DNA of 64,000 nucleotides, taken from NCBI GenBank assembly GCA_031581145.1, contig JAVLBP010000002.1, forward strand, positions 1-64,000, given 5' to 3'. This DNA comes from UBA8296 sp031581145 (lineage in GTDB: Bacteria; Bacteroidota; Rhodothermia; Balneolales; Balneolaceae). Below, piece after piece: positions 42,241 to 51,007 of this stretch (position 1 is the stretch's first letter; every line of letters begins with the position of its first letter). The notes under the pieces are model-generated. The model was not told where the DNA came from and did not search any database. It saw only the letters and a program-made list of their open reading frames with translations. The position numbers and the translations under genes were made by a program.

Positions 42241-42879
42241 TTAGTACATCATCTGGTGCTTTTTGTGCATGTTTTGGCGATGCTCATATGCCTTCTTGAC
42301 CATTTTGGCACGGCGCACAGGTGCGTTCTCACGCTCAGCTGCCATTCGTGGCCATGGCATCTGGTCAAATCGAACTTGTTGCTCTTCTGTGAGCATGGCA
42401 CGAACGTCCATTCGCAAATCCCATTCTAGCTTTTTAATGTCTGCCTCTAATTGATGCATGGAGTCAATGAGCTTCTTTGCCTCTTTTTCATTGATTTCTG
42501 AGCCTGTGGAGACGGTTTTGAGCCGAGCCTTGGCTTCATTCAGTTGGTTTTTTAGCGGCAGTCGCTTCTCCATCACGTCCAAGCGTAACTCTTTGATCTG
42601 TTCACGTTGCTCAGGATTCAGCCAGGATTGCATCCGGGATTCTGCACCACGCACTGTATTTGTGGTGGCACTTTCACGTCGTTGTGTCATCTGTTCGCGA
42701 AGCGCTTCACGTTGCTCTGGTGTGAGGTTTTGGAGTCGTTCGCGCATCTCTTCTCGTTGTTCTTGGCTCATTTGCTGGCCGCGTTGTCGTTGTTGAGCTT
42801 CGACTGGCTGAGCGATAACGGAGCCAACCAGTAATCCTATAAATAGGAGTGGAAATGATTTATGGAATAGGTTTTTCAT
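42241..42879 (-). CDS. Spy/CpxP-like periplasmic protein (LTxxQ family)
   Basis: A 212-residue exported, highly helical protein. Signal peptide at about 1-28 (ending V-E-A-Q). The mature part is Gln/Arg/Glu-rich with the LTxxQ-type motifs LTPEQREALREQM and LTEEQQVRFDQM, as in Spy and CpxP-like chaperones and metal-responsive proteins. The tail is rich in His and Met (MHKKHQMMY), which might bind metals. It is a lone gene with a terminator downstream and is divergent from the antiporter gene. Confidence 0.8.
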   Translation of the reverse strand: MKNLFHKSFPLLFIGLLVGSVIAQPVEAQQRQRGQQMSQEQREEMRERLQNLTPEQREALREQMTQRRESATTNTVRGAESRMQSWLNPEQREQIKELRLDVMEKRLPLKNQLNEAKARLKTVSTGSEINEKEAKKLIDSMHQLEADIKKLEWDLRMDVRAMLTEEQQVRFDQMPWPRMAAERENAPVRRAKMVKKAYEHRQNMHKKHQMMY

Positions 42880-43006
42880 AACTTTGGAATCATTTTGTTT
42901 ACGGTGATGATGTACTTTGTAAGGTACGGGCTGGGTCTTGTTCTTTACACTGGCAGACAGTCCATTAACGCTGAAATACCCTAATATTGTATATGAGTCC
43001 TACCCT

Positions 43007-44086
43007 ATGATTGCTTTGCTAACCCTTGCTGGGTTTGTCTTATTAATTGGGGGCGCTGAAATCCTGGTGCGTGGCGCATCGGGTCTTGCTCAGTCGTTCC
43101 GGTTGAGTAAGGTCGTGGTAGGGCTAACCATTGTCTCTTTTGGCACCTCAGCACCGGAGTTTGCGGTGAGCTTGCAATCAGGCTTTGCAGGGCAACCAGA
43201 CATTTTGATGGGGAATGTAATTGGCTCCAATATTGCCAATGTGCTACTTATCCTTGGCTTAACCTCCATTTTTGTGCCTCTTATTGTCCATGAATCGTTG
43301 ATCCGGCTGGATGTCCCCATTATGGTGGGGCTCTCCGGGCTTTTATATGTCCTTACGCTGGATGGTCAACTTGTGAGGCTCGAAAGTGCACTCCTTGCGG
43401 GTCTTTTAGTCGCCTACCTAGGTTTGCTATTTTGGATGAATACAAAGGGTAAAAGCCCCTCCGTTGATCTCGGTCAAGCAGCTGAACTAGATCAACCCAC
43501 ACCCATTTGGAAAGATCTTCTCTCGATCGTCACAGGACTTGTCGGATTGGTCCTTGGAGCCCGATGGCTCGTTGCAGGCGCCGTGGATGTCGCGGAGTAT
43601 TTTGGGGTAAGTGAATTGATCATTGGGATCACCATTGTGGCTATCGGCACCTCCTTGCCTGAATTGGCCACCTCCATCGTGGCAGCCACCAAGGGTGAAA
43701 AAGATATCGCGGTGGGCAATGTCGTAGGGAGTAACATCATGAATATTTTGGTGGTGCTCGGTGTATCTGGTGCCATTTTACCCGTGGATATTCCTATTCA
43801 AGCCTCGTCCATTGAGGTCGACCTTCCTTTCATGCTCATTGTGGCGGTGTGCTGTTTCCCTGTGATGATGGGTGGGTTTACCATTCACCGTTGGGAAGGA
43901 GCGCTGCTATTTACGTGGTTCGTGGCCTTTATGGTGTATTCTGTTTTGAGCGTGAAGTCCCCTGAAGTCGCAGAAACGATGGAATTCTGGACCTATCGAG
44001 TTGCAGGGCCACTCACACTTCTCGCTATTTTTGGAGGTGGATTTGCGAACTATTGGATGGATCGAAAAAAGAGTCTGCCGGCCTAG
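43007..44086 (+). CDS. CaCA family calcium/sodium antiporter (YrbG-like)
   Basis: Inner-membrane exchanger with ten helices in two inverted halves. The alpha-repeats are GTSAPEFAVSLQSGF with GNVIGSNIANVLLILG, and GTSLPELATSIVAA with GNVVGSNIMNILVVLG. The ATG at 43007 is chosen over an in-frame TTG at 42938, since only the later start gives the usual short hydrophobic N-terminus. Length (359) fits. It is convergent with the glucokinase gene. Confidence 0.95.
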   Translation: MIALLTLAGFVLLIGGAEILVRGASGLAQSFRLSKVVVGLTIVSFGTSAPEFAVSLQSGFAGQPDILMGNVIGSNIANVLLILGLTSIFVPLIVHESLIRLDVPIMVGLSGLLYVLTLDGQLVRLESALLAGLLVAYLGLLFWMNTKGKSPSVDLGQAAELDQPTPIWKDLLSIVTGLVGLVLGARWLVAGAVDVAEYFGVSELIIGITIVAIGTSLPELATSIVAATKGEKDIAVGNVVGSNIMNILVVLGVSGAILPVDIPIQASSIEVDLPFMLIVAVCCFPVMMGGFTIHRWEGALLFTWFVAFMVYSVLSVKSPEVAETMEFWTYRVAGPLTLLAIFGGGFANYWMDRKKSLPA

Positions 44087-44163
44087 CAAACCATCCTGTG
44101 AGCACACGCACTTTGCGTCGGGCTGTTCGCTCAGACTTATTGCGCGTGACGGTTAATCTCCAA

Positions 44164-44928
44164 TTATAAGTAAAAGACCTTTTGATCCCGTTTTTGATCG
44201 GCTGCTACGAGTGCCGCGCCCACCATACTGGCATCATTTTCGAAAGCCGCAGGTTTCACAGGGGTTTGAATCTTGATGTAGGGGAGGGTCTTCTCCGCAT
44301 TCTTACTGAGCTGTCCACCTATAATAAATAGATCGGGGTGGAAAATTTGCTCATATGCATTTAACACAAACTCTAGGCGTTTAGACCATGCCTTCCGGTT
44401 AATCCCTTCTTCTTTTCGAGATTTGTTTGAAGCGCGATCTTGGGCAGAGACTCCACGCATTTCGATAAGCCCAAGCTCGGTATTGGGCACAAGTTGCCCA
44501 TCAATAAACAGTGCGGATCCAATGCCTGTGCCGACCGACAAAAACATCACAACACCCGCTTCATTTTTGCCAGCACCCACATGAAGCTCTGCAATGCCTC
44601 CCGCATCGGCGTCATTCAAGAAATAGACATCGGTATCTACCACTTCAGAGAATAGATCCACGGCATCCATATCCTCCCATGCGGTATCCAGACGGCGAGC
44701 AGACAACACCCGCCCGCGTCTGACTGATTCAGGAATGGCAATACCAATGGGCCCACGCCATTCAAACTCTTTAGATACAACTTGATGAATTCGTGAGACA
44801 ATTTTGTGTGGTGAGGTCCCTTCTTTGACCTTCTTGGTAATCACTTCGGAGGTGTATTTACCCTTGGTCGTGTCAAAAATACACGCTTTCAGGGCTGCTG
44901 TGCCAATATCAATGCCAAGGACTTTCAT
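44164..44928 (-). CDS. ppgK: Polyphosphate glucokinase (ROK-type)
   Basis: Phosphorylates glucose with polyphosphate (and often ATP). Seen: the phosphate-1 motif GIDIGTAALKACIFD, the sugar-binding aspartate region FLNDADAGGIAELHVG, the phosphate-2 motif LSVGTGIGSALF, the PpgK-specific KREEG-like stretch RKEEGINRKAWSKRLEF and the adenosine/tail motif PDLFIIGGQLSKNAEKTLP. Length (254) is normal for PpgK and the ROK zinc cysteines are absent as expected. It starts 3 bases after the secA stop, so it is likely co-transcribed with secA. Confidence 0.88.
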   Translation of the reverse strand: MKVLGIDIGTAALKACIFDTTKGKYTSEVITKKVKEGTSPHKIVSRIHQVVSKEFEWRGPIGIAIPESVRRGRVLSARRLDTAWEDMDAVDLFSEVVDTDVYFLNDADAGGIAELHVGAGKNEAGVVMFLSVGTGIGSALFIDGQLVPNTELGLIEMRGVSAQDRASNKSRKEEGINRKAWSKRLEFVLNAYEQIFHPDLFIIGGQLSKNAEKTLPYIKIQTPVKPAAFENDASMVGAALVAADQKRDQKVFYL

Positions 44929-44931
44929 CGG

Positions 44932-47900
44932 TTATACCCGAACCCATCCTTGGTCTTGCATCCTTTTGGCAACCTTCCACTTAATCTTTTTGGTTTCCCC
45001 AGACTGGACATTCTTCATAGTGACAATGTCGTTTCTACCAGGTTCGGATTCAACTACTTCGGGGGTTTTTTTTGCTTGTAGCGGACCTGTGGATGTAGCC
45101 CGGGCACCTGAGCCTGAGATCCCCGTTGCAGAGGGTGCTGCGGGAGCCGTCATCTGAGGAGCAGAGAAGCCCATATTCGTGGTCTCTTGGTGCTGTGTTT
45201 TGGCTTTGGACAACTCCACTTTGGCTTTAGGGGCTTGAGCTTGCTGAAGACGCTGGGCGGGTTGATCGCCAGATCTAGCCTCAGGCACAGCTCGCCAAAT
45301 CATGGAGATAATGTCTTGATGGATCGTACCAAGTAGATCTTGGAACATCTCAAAGGCCTCACGCTTATACTCCACCAATGGGTCTTTCTGACCAAATGCT
45401 CGGAGCCCAATCCCTTCTTTGACCGCATCGAGCTCTCTTAAATGCTCCATCCATTTATCATCAATCACCGATAATATCGCGGAACGCTCCAGAGCGCGTA
45501 ACAATTCATGCCCTTGGCTATCCATCAACTTTTGGGCATCGGTCACAACGCGGAAACGTCGTGACCCGTCATTGAAAATCACTTGGATACGCTCTGGCAG
45601 CTGGCCATCTTCCCCTTGTTGGAGCTGTTGCAACATGGCATAAAGCGGTTCTGCAACTCTCGACTCTTTGACACGGTAGAGTTCTTGGGCTTGATGGATG
45701 AGTTCATCTGTGACAGACTCTTCACCTTTTTTGACCCACTCTTCAGTGTCCACGGTAACCGGTAATGCCAACAATCTTAGCAAATCCTCTGCAATGGCTT
45801 CGTAATTACCTGTCGCAAAATGCTCACTCACTACAGAGCTGACAAAATCATCCAGCATATTGAGTAGATCGCTCTCCACGTTTTCACCTAGAAGTGCATT
45901 GCGGCGGCGATCGTAAATCACATTACGCTGATTGTTGAGGACATCATCGTACTCAAGCTGACGCTTACGGATACTGAAGTTGTTTTGCTCAACCTTTTTT
46001 TGCGCTCGTTCCAGAGATTTGGTGATCATGGAGTGCTGGATCACCTCTCCTTCTTGGAAATTGAGTCGATCCATCCACTTCGCAATACGATCGGTTCCAC
46101 CAAAGAGCGCCATAAGCTGATCTTCAAGGGAGACATAAAATTGGGTCTCACCCGGGTCACCCTGACGACCTGCTCGACCTCGAAGCTGAAGGTCTATCCG
46201 GCGACTATCATGCCGCTCTGTTCCAATAATCACCAACCCACCACGCTCAACCACCTCGTCGGTCAGTTTAATATCGGTGCCTCGACCTGCCATGTTGGTT
46301 GCCACAGTCACAGCGCCCGGTTGTCCTGCTATAGCTACCACTTCGGACTCTTGCGCATTTTGCTTGGCGTTGAGCACATTATGATCGATTCCAGATCGTT
46401 TTAACATACGGCTCAAGGTTTCCGATACATCCACACTTGTAGTTCCAACCAGTACGGGCTGGCCGTTTTTGTTGACCTCACGGATTTTTTCAATCACGGC
46501 ATTAAACTTTTCCCGCTTGCTACGGTAGATGAGGTCTTCACGATCGAGGCGAGCTATGGGCTTGTTGGTCGGGATCACCACCACATCCAGACCGTAAATC
46601 TCATTGAATTCCCCCTCCTCGGTTGCCGCCGTGCCCGTCATGCCGGAGAGCTTATGGTACATTCTGAAGAAATTCTGCAGTGTGATGGTGGCGTAGGTTT
46701 GGGTCGCCGCTTCCACACGGACATTCTCTTTGGCTTCAATGGCCTGATGGAGCCCATCACTGTAGCGACGTCCCGACATGACCCGTCCTGTGTGCTCATC
46801 CACAATTTGCACCTTGCCCTCTTGGACGATGTATTCTTCGTCTTTCACAAAGAGGGTGTAGGCCTTGAGCAGCTGATTTACCGTATGAATCCGATCGCTT
46901 TTCTCTGCAAAAGACTTGTTGAGCTCAGCCAAACGTTCTTGACGGAACGTTTCTGCTTGGGTGGAATCTGATATCGCATTGGCCTCTTCCTCAATCTTTA
47001 CGGTCTCTTCTCCCACGTCTGGAATGATGAAAAAATCTGCATCCTCCCCTTGTTTGGTGATAAACTCACGCCCTTTATCGCTCATTTCAATACTGCGTTG
47101 GCGCATTTCAACGGCGTAGAAGAGCTCTTCATCGACCTCTGGCATCCTTTTTGCGTTTTCCTGGAGGTAGAAGTTTTCGGACTGTGTCAGCAAGCTTTGA
47201 TACTTCATGTCTTGGAGCATGCGACGTAGCTTTCTGTTCTTCGGGTAGCCCCTTTGTGCCCTCAATAACGCCAATCCTGCACCCTCTGCGTCACCTTCGG
47301 CTTCCAATTTTTCGGCCTGGGTCACAAAACCGGCCACCAGTTGCTGTTGAGCCTTGACCAGTGAGTCAATACGTGGCTTCATTGCGATATATTTCTCAGA
47401 CTGGTTGTCTTCTGGGACAGGGCCAGAGATAATCAGCGGGGTTCTAGCCTCATCGATAAGAATGGAGTCGACTTCATCAATGATGGTAAAGTGGTGCCCT
47501 CGCTGAACCAACTGGTCTGGGGTGACCACCATGTTATCGCGTAGATAATCGAAGCCAAACTCGTTATTGGTCCCGTAGGTAACGTCAGCTCTGTAGGCTT
47601 CGCGTCGCTCCTCAGAATTTGGTTGATACTTATCAATGCAATCCACGCGTAATCCAAGGAAGTTAAAAATCGGCTCATTCCACTCAGCATCCCGCTTGGC
47701 TAAGTAGTCATTCACAGTGATGATGTGGACTCCACGCCCAACTAACGCATTCAGGTAGGCAGGAAAGATCGCTACAAGGGTTTTCCCTTCACCGGTCTTC
47801 ATTTCTGAGATCATTCCCCTGTGCAGCGCTACAGCACCCATCAACTGAACGTCGTATGGAACCATCTGCCAGGTCACCTCGGAGCCCGCAACCATCCAAC

Positions 47901-48291
47901 TTTGCCCCACGAATCGACGGCATGTCTCTTTTAGCACGGCATAGGCTTCAGGAAGGATCTCTTCAAGAACCTCCTCGGCGCGCTCGAGCCACTGTTTCCG
48001 CAAGGATTCTATGGAATCTGTAATGTCCTTTGCTTCGGCTGCAGTGCGTGTCGATTCGCGGTCCTCAGATTGAGCTCGAAGTTCTTGGATTTGGTCGTCA
48101 AGCTCTTGGCCAGCATCAACAATTTTTTGCTTAAACTCAGCCGTTTTTCCCTTGAGCTGCTCATCAGAGAGGGCTTGGATTTGGGGCTCCAAGGCATGAA
48201 TCTGTTCGAGGATCGGGGAGAGCGATTTGAGATCTTGTTCGCTTTTTGAGCCGAATATCGTTGTTAAGACACTATTGATAGATAACTTCAT
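44932..48291 (-). CDS. secA: Preprotein translocase ATPase SecA
   Basis: Motor of the Sec export pathway. Seen: MISEMKTGEGKT (Walker A), TIIDEVDSILIDEARTPLIISG (DEVD), GMTGTAATEEGEF, ATNMAGRGTDIKL and RQGDPGETQFYVSLEDQLM. At 1119 residues it is longer than the ~900 of E. coli because of an insert at roughly 320-470, usual in Bacteroidota. The C-terminus lacks the zinc-binding CxCxSGKK(Y/F)KxCHG and instead has a GRNDIVTMKNVQSGETKKIK-type end, as many Bacteroidota do. The ATG at 48291 is followed by a normal SecA start. It diverges from rpmH across about 210 bases. Confidence 0.98.
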   Translation of the reverse strand: MKLSINSVLTTIFGSKSEQDLKSLSPILEQIHALEPQIQALSDEQLKGKTAEFKQKIVDAGQELDDQIQELRAQSEDRESTRTAAEAKDITDSIESLRKQWLERAEEVLEEILPEAYAVLKETCRRFVGQSWMVAGSEVTWQMVPYDVQLMGAVALHRGMISEMKTGEGKTLVAIFPAYLNALVGRGVHIITVNDYLAKRDAEWNEPIFNFLGLRVDCIDKYQPNSEERREAYRADVTYGTNNEFGFDYLRDNMVVTPDQLVQRGHHFTIIDEVDSILIDEARTPLIISGPVPEDNQSEKYIAMKPRIDSLVKAQQQLVAGFVTQAEKLEAEGDAEGAGLALLRAQRGYPKNRKLRRMLQDMKYQSLLTQSENFYLQENAKRMPEVDEELFYAVEMRQRSIEMSDKGREFITKQGEDADFFIIPDVGEETVKIEEEANAISDSTQAETFRQERLAELNKSFAEKSDRIHTVNQLLKAYTLFVKDEEYIVQEGKVQIVDEHTGRVMSGRRYSDGLHQAIEAKENVRVEAATQTYATITLQNFFRMYHKLSGMTGTAATEEGEFNEIYGLDVVVIPTNKPIARLDREDLIYRSKREKFNAVIEKIREVNKNGQPVLVGTTSVDVSETLSRMLKRSGIDHNVLNAKQNAQESEVVAIAGQPGAVTVATNMAGRGTDIKLTDEVVERGGLVIIGTERHDSRRIDLQLRGRAGRQGDPGETQFYVSLEDQLMALFGGTDRIAKWMDRLNFQEGEVIQHSMITKSLERAQKKVEQNNFSIRKRQLEYDDVLNNQRNVIYDRRRNALLGENVESDLLNMLDDFVSSVVSEHFATGNYEAIAEDLLRLLALPVTVDTEEWVKKGEESVTDELIHQAQELYRVKESRVAEPLYAMLQQLQQGEDGQLPERIQVIFNDGSRRFRVVTDAQKLMDSQGHELLRALERSAILSVIDDKWMEHLRELDAVKEGIGLRAFGQKDPLVEYKREAFEMFQDLLGTIHQDIISMIWRAVPEARSGDQPAQRLQQAQAPKAKVELSKAKTQHQETTNMGFSAPQMTAPAAPSATGISGSGARATSTGPLQAKKTPEVVESEPGRNDIVTMKNVQSGETKKIKWKVAKRMQDQGWVRV

Positions 48292-48500
48292 AGCTCAAAT
48301 ATACGGGAAACGGTGGTGAGAGGAGAAGCAAGGTTGAACTTTCAGCGTTCAAAGTTCGCAGAATCTTGTTATTTTTCTTAATTAACGTAAAACGTCTGAG
48401 CTTCAATTGGATTGCCCAATACATCAAGCTCAGCACAAGTGTCAGTCCGTTCTAAGGTCGAATAGTTTAAGGTCCAATATTTTAAGGTCAAACGAGTCTC
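48292..48500. other. Intergenic region between secA and rpmH
   Basis: This gap must hold promoters for both directions. It contains three 15-base tandem repeats next to rpmH (48451-48495). I saw no DnaA boxes, so there is no sign of oriC despite rpmH being often close to it in other phyla. A TATATTTG on the minus strand (48296-48303) is too close to the secA ATG to serve as its -7 box. Confidence 0.5.
48451..48495. repeat. Tandem repeat, 15-base period, three units, directly upstream of rpmH
   Basis: Units begin at 48451 (tctaaggtcgaatag), 48466 (tttaaggtccaatat) and 48481 (tttaaggtcaaacga), with the core TAAGGTC at exact 15-base spacing. The last unit ends 5 bases before the rpmH ATG at 48501. 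Confidence 0.92.
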
Positions 48501-48656
48501 ATGAAGCGTACATTTCAACCAAGCCGTCGCAAAAGAACCAATAAACACGGTTTTCGCAAACGCATGCTCACTTCTGATGGGCAAAACGTCATCAATCGTC
48601 GTCGTGCGAAAGGACGCAAAAAGCTCACTGTGAGCAGTGAAAAAGGGCCAAAGTAG
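48501..48656 (+). CDS. rpmH: Ribosomal protein L34
   Basis: A 51-residue basic protein of the large ribosomal subunit. It starts MKRTFQPSRRKRTNKHGFRK and continues RMLTSDGQNVINRRRAKGRK, the standard L34 pattern; a tail of about ten residues follows. The rnpA start overlaps its 3' end by 20 bases, the usual rpmH-rnpA order. It has three tandem repeats just upstream. Confidence 0.97.
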   Translation: MKRTFQPSRRKRTNKHGFRKRMLTSDGQNVINRRRAKGRKKLTVSSEKGPK

Positions 48657-49086
48657 CCAATATTCTCGGCTAGTCGGTCAAAGACTTCGCCTTCCCCGTG
48701 CAGCCATTCTGCGTGGCAAAGAACGCTTTCAAACCCTTTTCTCCTCCTCTACCGTGCTTCGTCAACCGCATGTTCAATTACGTTTTCGAGTAAGTCCAAG
48801 TTCTGAGCCTTCTCAACAAACAGCTTTTGTGGTAAGCAAGCGTCACGGCAACGCCGTGACACGCAACCGCCTCAAACGTCAAATGAGGGAGTGTTACCGC
48901 AGGAATCAACACGCATGGCGTATGGAACCCGATCTACAGCCTACTCCACACCGCTCAAACGCTCTGGCCGTAGATGCGCTGTTTATGATTCAATCCTCAC
49001 ACGTCGAGCCTTCACAATTAGAAACCGAGATGCTCACACTTATGGCCAATGGGCAAGAGCGTCTCAAAACATGGGTTCATGGATAG
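48637..49086 (+). CDS. rnpA: Ribonuclease P protein component
   Basis: Protein partner of the RNase P RNA in tRNA 5'-end processing. Seen: LPRAAILRGKERFQTLF near the start, AFVVSKRHGNAVTRNRLKRQMRE (the RNR signature) in the centre, and a C-terminal helix. Length 149 is a little above the usual 110-130. The only available start is GTG at 48637, inside rpmH. yidC overlaps its end by 8 bases; no yidD lies between them. Confidence 0.93.
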   Translation: MKKGQSSQYSRLVGQRLRLPRAAILRGKERFQTLFSSSTVLRQPHVQLRFRVSPSSEPSQQTAFVVSKRHGNAVTRNRLKRQMRECYRRNQHAWRMEPDLQPTPHRSNALAVDALFMIQSSHVEPSQLETEMLTLMANGQERLKTWVHG

Positions 49087-50965
49087 AAATACCATCATCG
49101 GATTTGTCCTGATTTTCATCATTATGATGGCGTGGTCTTGGACCTCTATGCCTTCACCTGAGGAGATAGAAGCTGAGCGATTGGAACAGATCCGTCAAGA
49201 TTCACTGTCTGCGTTGCAAGAACAAGGGATTGAGCCAGCGTTTGATGACTTGATGGGCGCTAATGATCAAGAGCAGCGTGGGACATCCACATTAAGAAAT
49301 CGTCGCGATTCGTTCGACGCACAAAATGCCCCAACATCGGGAGCATTTGCACCTGCTGAAGGGTTTGCCCCAACTGAAACTCGTGCAGTCGTTCGTACTC
49401 CTTACATAGAGATTGAATTTAGCTCCATCGGTGGTGGCCCTGCCTCTATCCGATTCCTTGATTATGAGACTTGGGATAACAAGCCTGTACAGTTGGTCCA
49501 AGATACCACACGGTCGGCCTACAATGTGGGCTTTTTGAGTCAAGAAGGGCAGAATATTGAGACAAGAGGGCTTCAATTTGAGCCGCTTTTCGAAACGAGA
49601 ATCGATCGAAACCTTTCTGAAGGTGAGTCCATTGACATTCAATACCAATACCTCACGGCCTCTGGGGGGCGTATACTTCATACATACACGGTGTATGGGG
49701 ATGGCCATGAAATGGATTTCGATGTGCAGTTTGAGGGGTTGCAGACACAAATTTTTGATCAAGCGGTCGATGTAAGTTTTGCAACCGCCTTGGTCCCAAC
49801 AGAAAAAGATCCTACTCAGGATGGACAATACAGCAGTGCGTACGTATTTGCTGGTGAGGAGCTAGAACAATTTCAGTTGACAGAGGGTGGACGTGACCAA
49901 AATCGGATTAATGGAGAGATTGACTGGGTATCGACTCGAACAAAGTTCTTTACACAGATTCTTAAGCCTAGCACTCTCTCCGAGGCTGCATTATTAACGG
50001 GAGAGGTGACAGGCGATCCCAAGGAGCCCCTCACACGTCATCGATACCAATCCTCCATTCAACTTGATATCCGTGACACACAACGCGCCTCCATGGAGCT
50101 CTACCTAGGGCCGCTGCGCTATTATGACTTACGAGAATTTGACGACCATGCCTATGATATGGCTGAAGTAGGCTACTCCTGGATGCGTTGGTTCTCTGAC
50201 CCCTTGGTTCGGTTTATCATTATCCCATACTTCACCTTTTTTAGTGGTTGGATCGCCAATTATGGCGTGTTGATCATTCTGTTTGGTGTGTTAGTCAAAG
50301 TCGTTCTGGCGCCACTTACACTGAGTAGCTTCAAGAGTATGGCTGCCATGCGCAAGCTTCAGCCTGAGATGCAGGCTCTCGCGGAGAAATACAAGGAGAA
50401 TCCGCAGAAGCGTCAGCAGGAGACCATGAAGTTGTATAAGAAGAATAAAGTGAACCCCGTTGGTGGATGTCTGCCGATGCTCTTGCAATTTCCAATTCTC
50501 ATTACCCTTTGGCAATTTTTCCAAAGCTCCATTCTCATCCGACAAGAGTCGTTTTTGTGGGCTCAAGATCTGTCTGCGCCTGATTATTGGCTGAGTTTAC
50601 CGTTTGCTGTACCGTTTTTGGGAGATGAACTTGCTGGCTTTGTACTCCTTATGGCTGGGTCGATTGTGCTACAAACCCAACTCTCTGGCAGTATGTCTTC
50701 TGCACCCACAAGCCCAGGAATGCCAAACATGAAAATCATGATGTATATCATGCCGTTTATGCTCCTGTTTTTCTTCAATAATTTTGCGGCAGGGTTGAGT
50801 CTCTATTATCTGGTCTTTAATGTGCTCTCTGCGGGGCAACAATGGCTCATCAACCGAGGGACAAACAAGGATGCCACACCGGCAGTTGCTACTGTATCGA
50901 CTCAAAGTAAATCTAAGTCATCATCATCTTCGGCATCGTCGTCATCGTCCCGAAAATCCAAGTAG
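49079..50965 (+). CDS. yidC: Membrane protein insertase YidC
   Basis: Inserts and folds inner-membrane proteins, with or without SecYEG. The ATG at 49079 is chosen because MDRNTIIGFVLIFIIMMAW is the typical start; an in-frame ATG at 49049 adds ten unrelated residues. Residues ~20-340 are the periplasmic P1 beta domain, then the conserved membrane part: GWIANYGVLIILFGVLVKVVLAPLT, the cytoplasmic loop SSFKSMAAMRKLQPEMQAL and NPVGGCLPMLLQFPILITLW. A Ser/Lys-rich tail follows. The stop region is duplicated (50961-50987). Confidence 0.97.
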   Translation: MDRNTIIGFVLIFIIMMAWSWTSMPSPEEIEAERLEQIRQDSLSALQEQGIEPAFDDLMGANDQEQRGTSTLRNRRDSFDAQNAPTSGAFAPAEGFAPTETRAVVRTPYIEIEFSSIGGGPASIRFLDYETWDNKPVQLVQDTTRSAYNVGFLSQEGQNIETRGLQFEPLFETRIDRNLSEGESIDIQYQYLTASGGRILHTYTVYGDGHEMDFDVQFEGLQTQIFDQAVDVSFATALVPTEKDPTQDGQYSSAYVFAGEELEQFQLTEGGRDQNRINGEIDWVSTRTKFFTQILKPSTLSEAALLTGEVTGDPKEPLTRHRYQSSIQLDIRDTQRASMELYLGPLRYYDLREFDDHAYDMAEVGYSWMRWFSDPLVRFIIIPYFTFFSGWIANYGVLIILFGVLVKVVLAPLTLSSFKSMAAMRKLQPEMQALAEKYKENPQKRQQETMKLYKKNKVNPVGGCLPMLLQFPILITLWQFFQSSILIRQESFLWAQDLSAPDYWLSLPFAVPFLGDELAGFVLLMAGSIVLQTQLSGSMSSAPTSPGMPNMKIMMYIMPFMLLFFFNNFAAGLSLYYLVFNVLSAGQQWLINRGTNKDATPAVATVSTQSKSKSSSSSASSSSSRKSK

Positions 50966-50987
50966 ACAGTAAATCTGAGTAGACAGT
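50961..50987. repeat. 10-base direct repeat over the yidC stop codon
   Basis: agtagacagt occurs at 50961-50970 (with the yidC stop TAG) and 50978-50987, 17 bases apart. Confidence 0.82.
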
Positions 50988-51007
50988 CGCCCAATCCCAG
51001 AGCCGTT

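Noticed and set aside
48296..48303. TATATTTG as a -7 box for secA
   Set aside because: It is only 4 bases from the ATG, which would put the transcription start in the start codon; no -33 element is visible.
48292..48500. Possible replication origin near rpmH
   Set aside because: No DnaA boxes or dnaA/dnaN genes; in this phylum rpmH is usually not next to oriC.
49292..49828. A 178-residue frame antisense to yidC
   Set aside because: No recognisable features and opposite to a strongly conserved gene.
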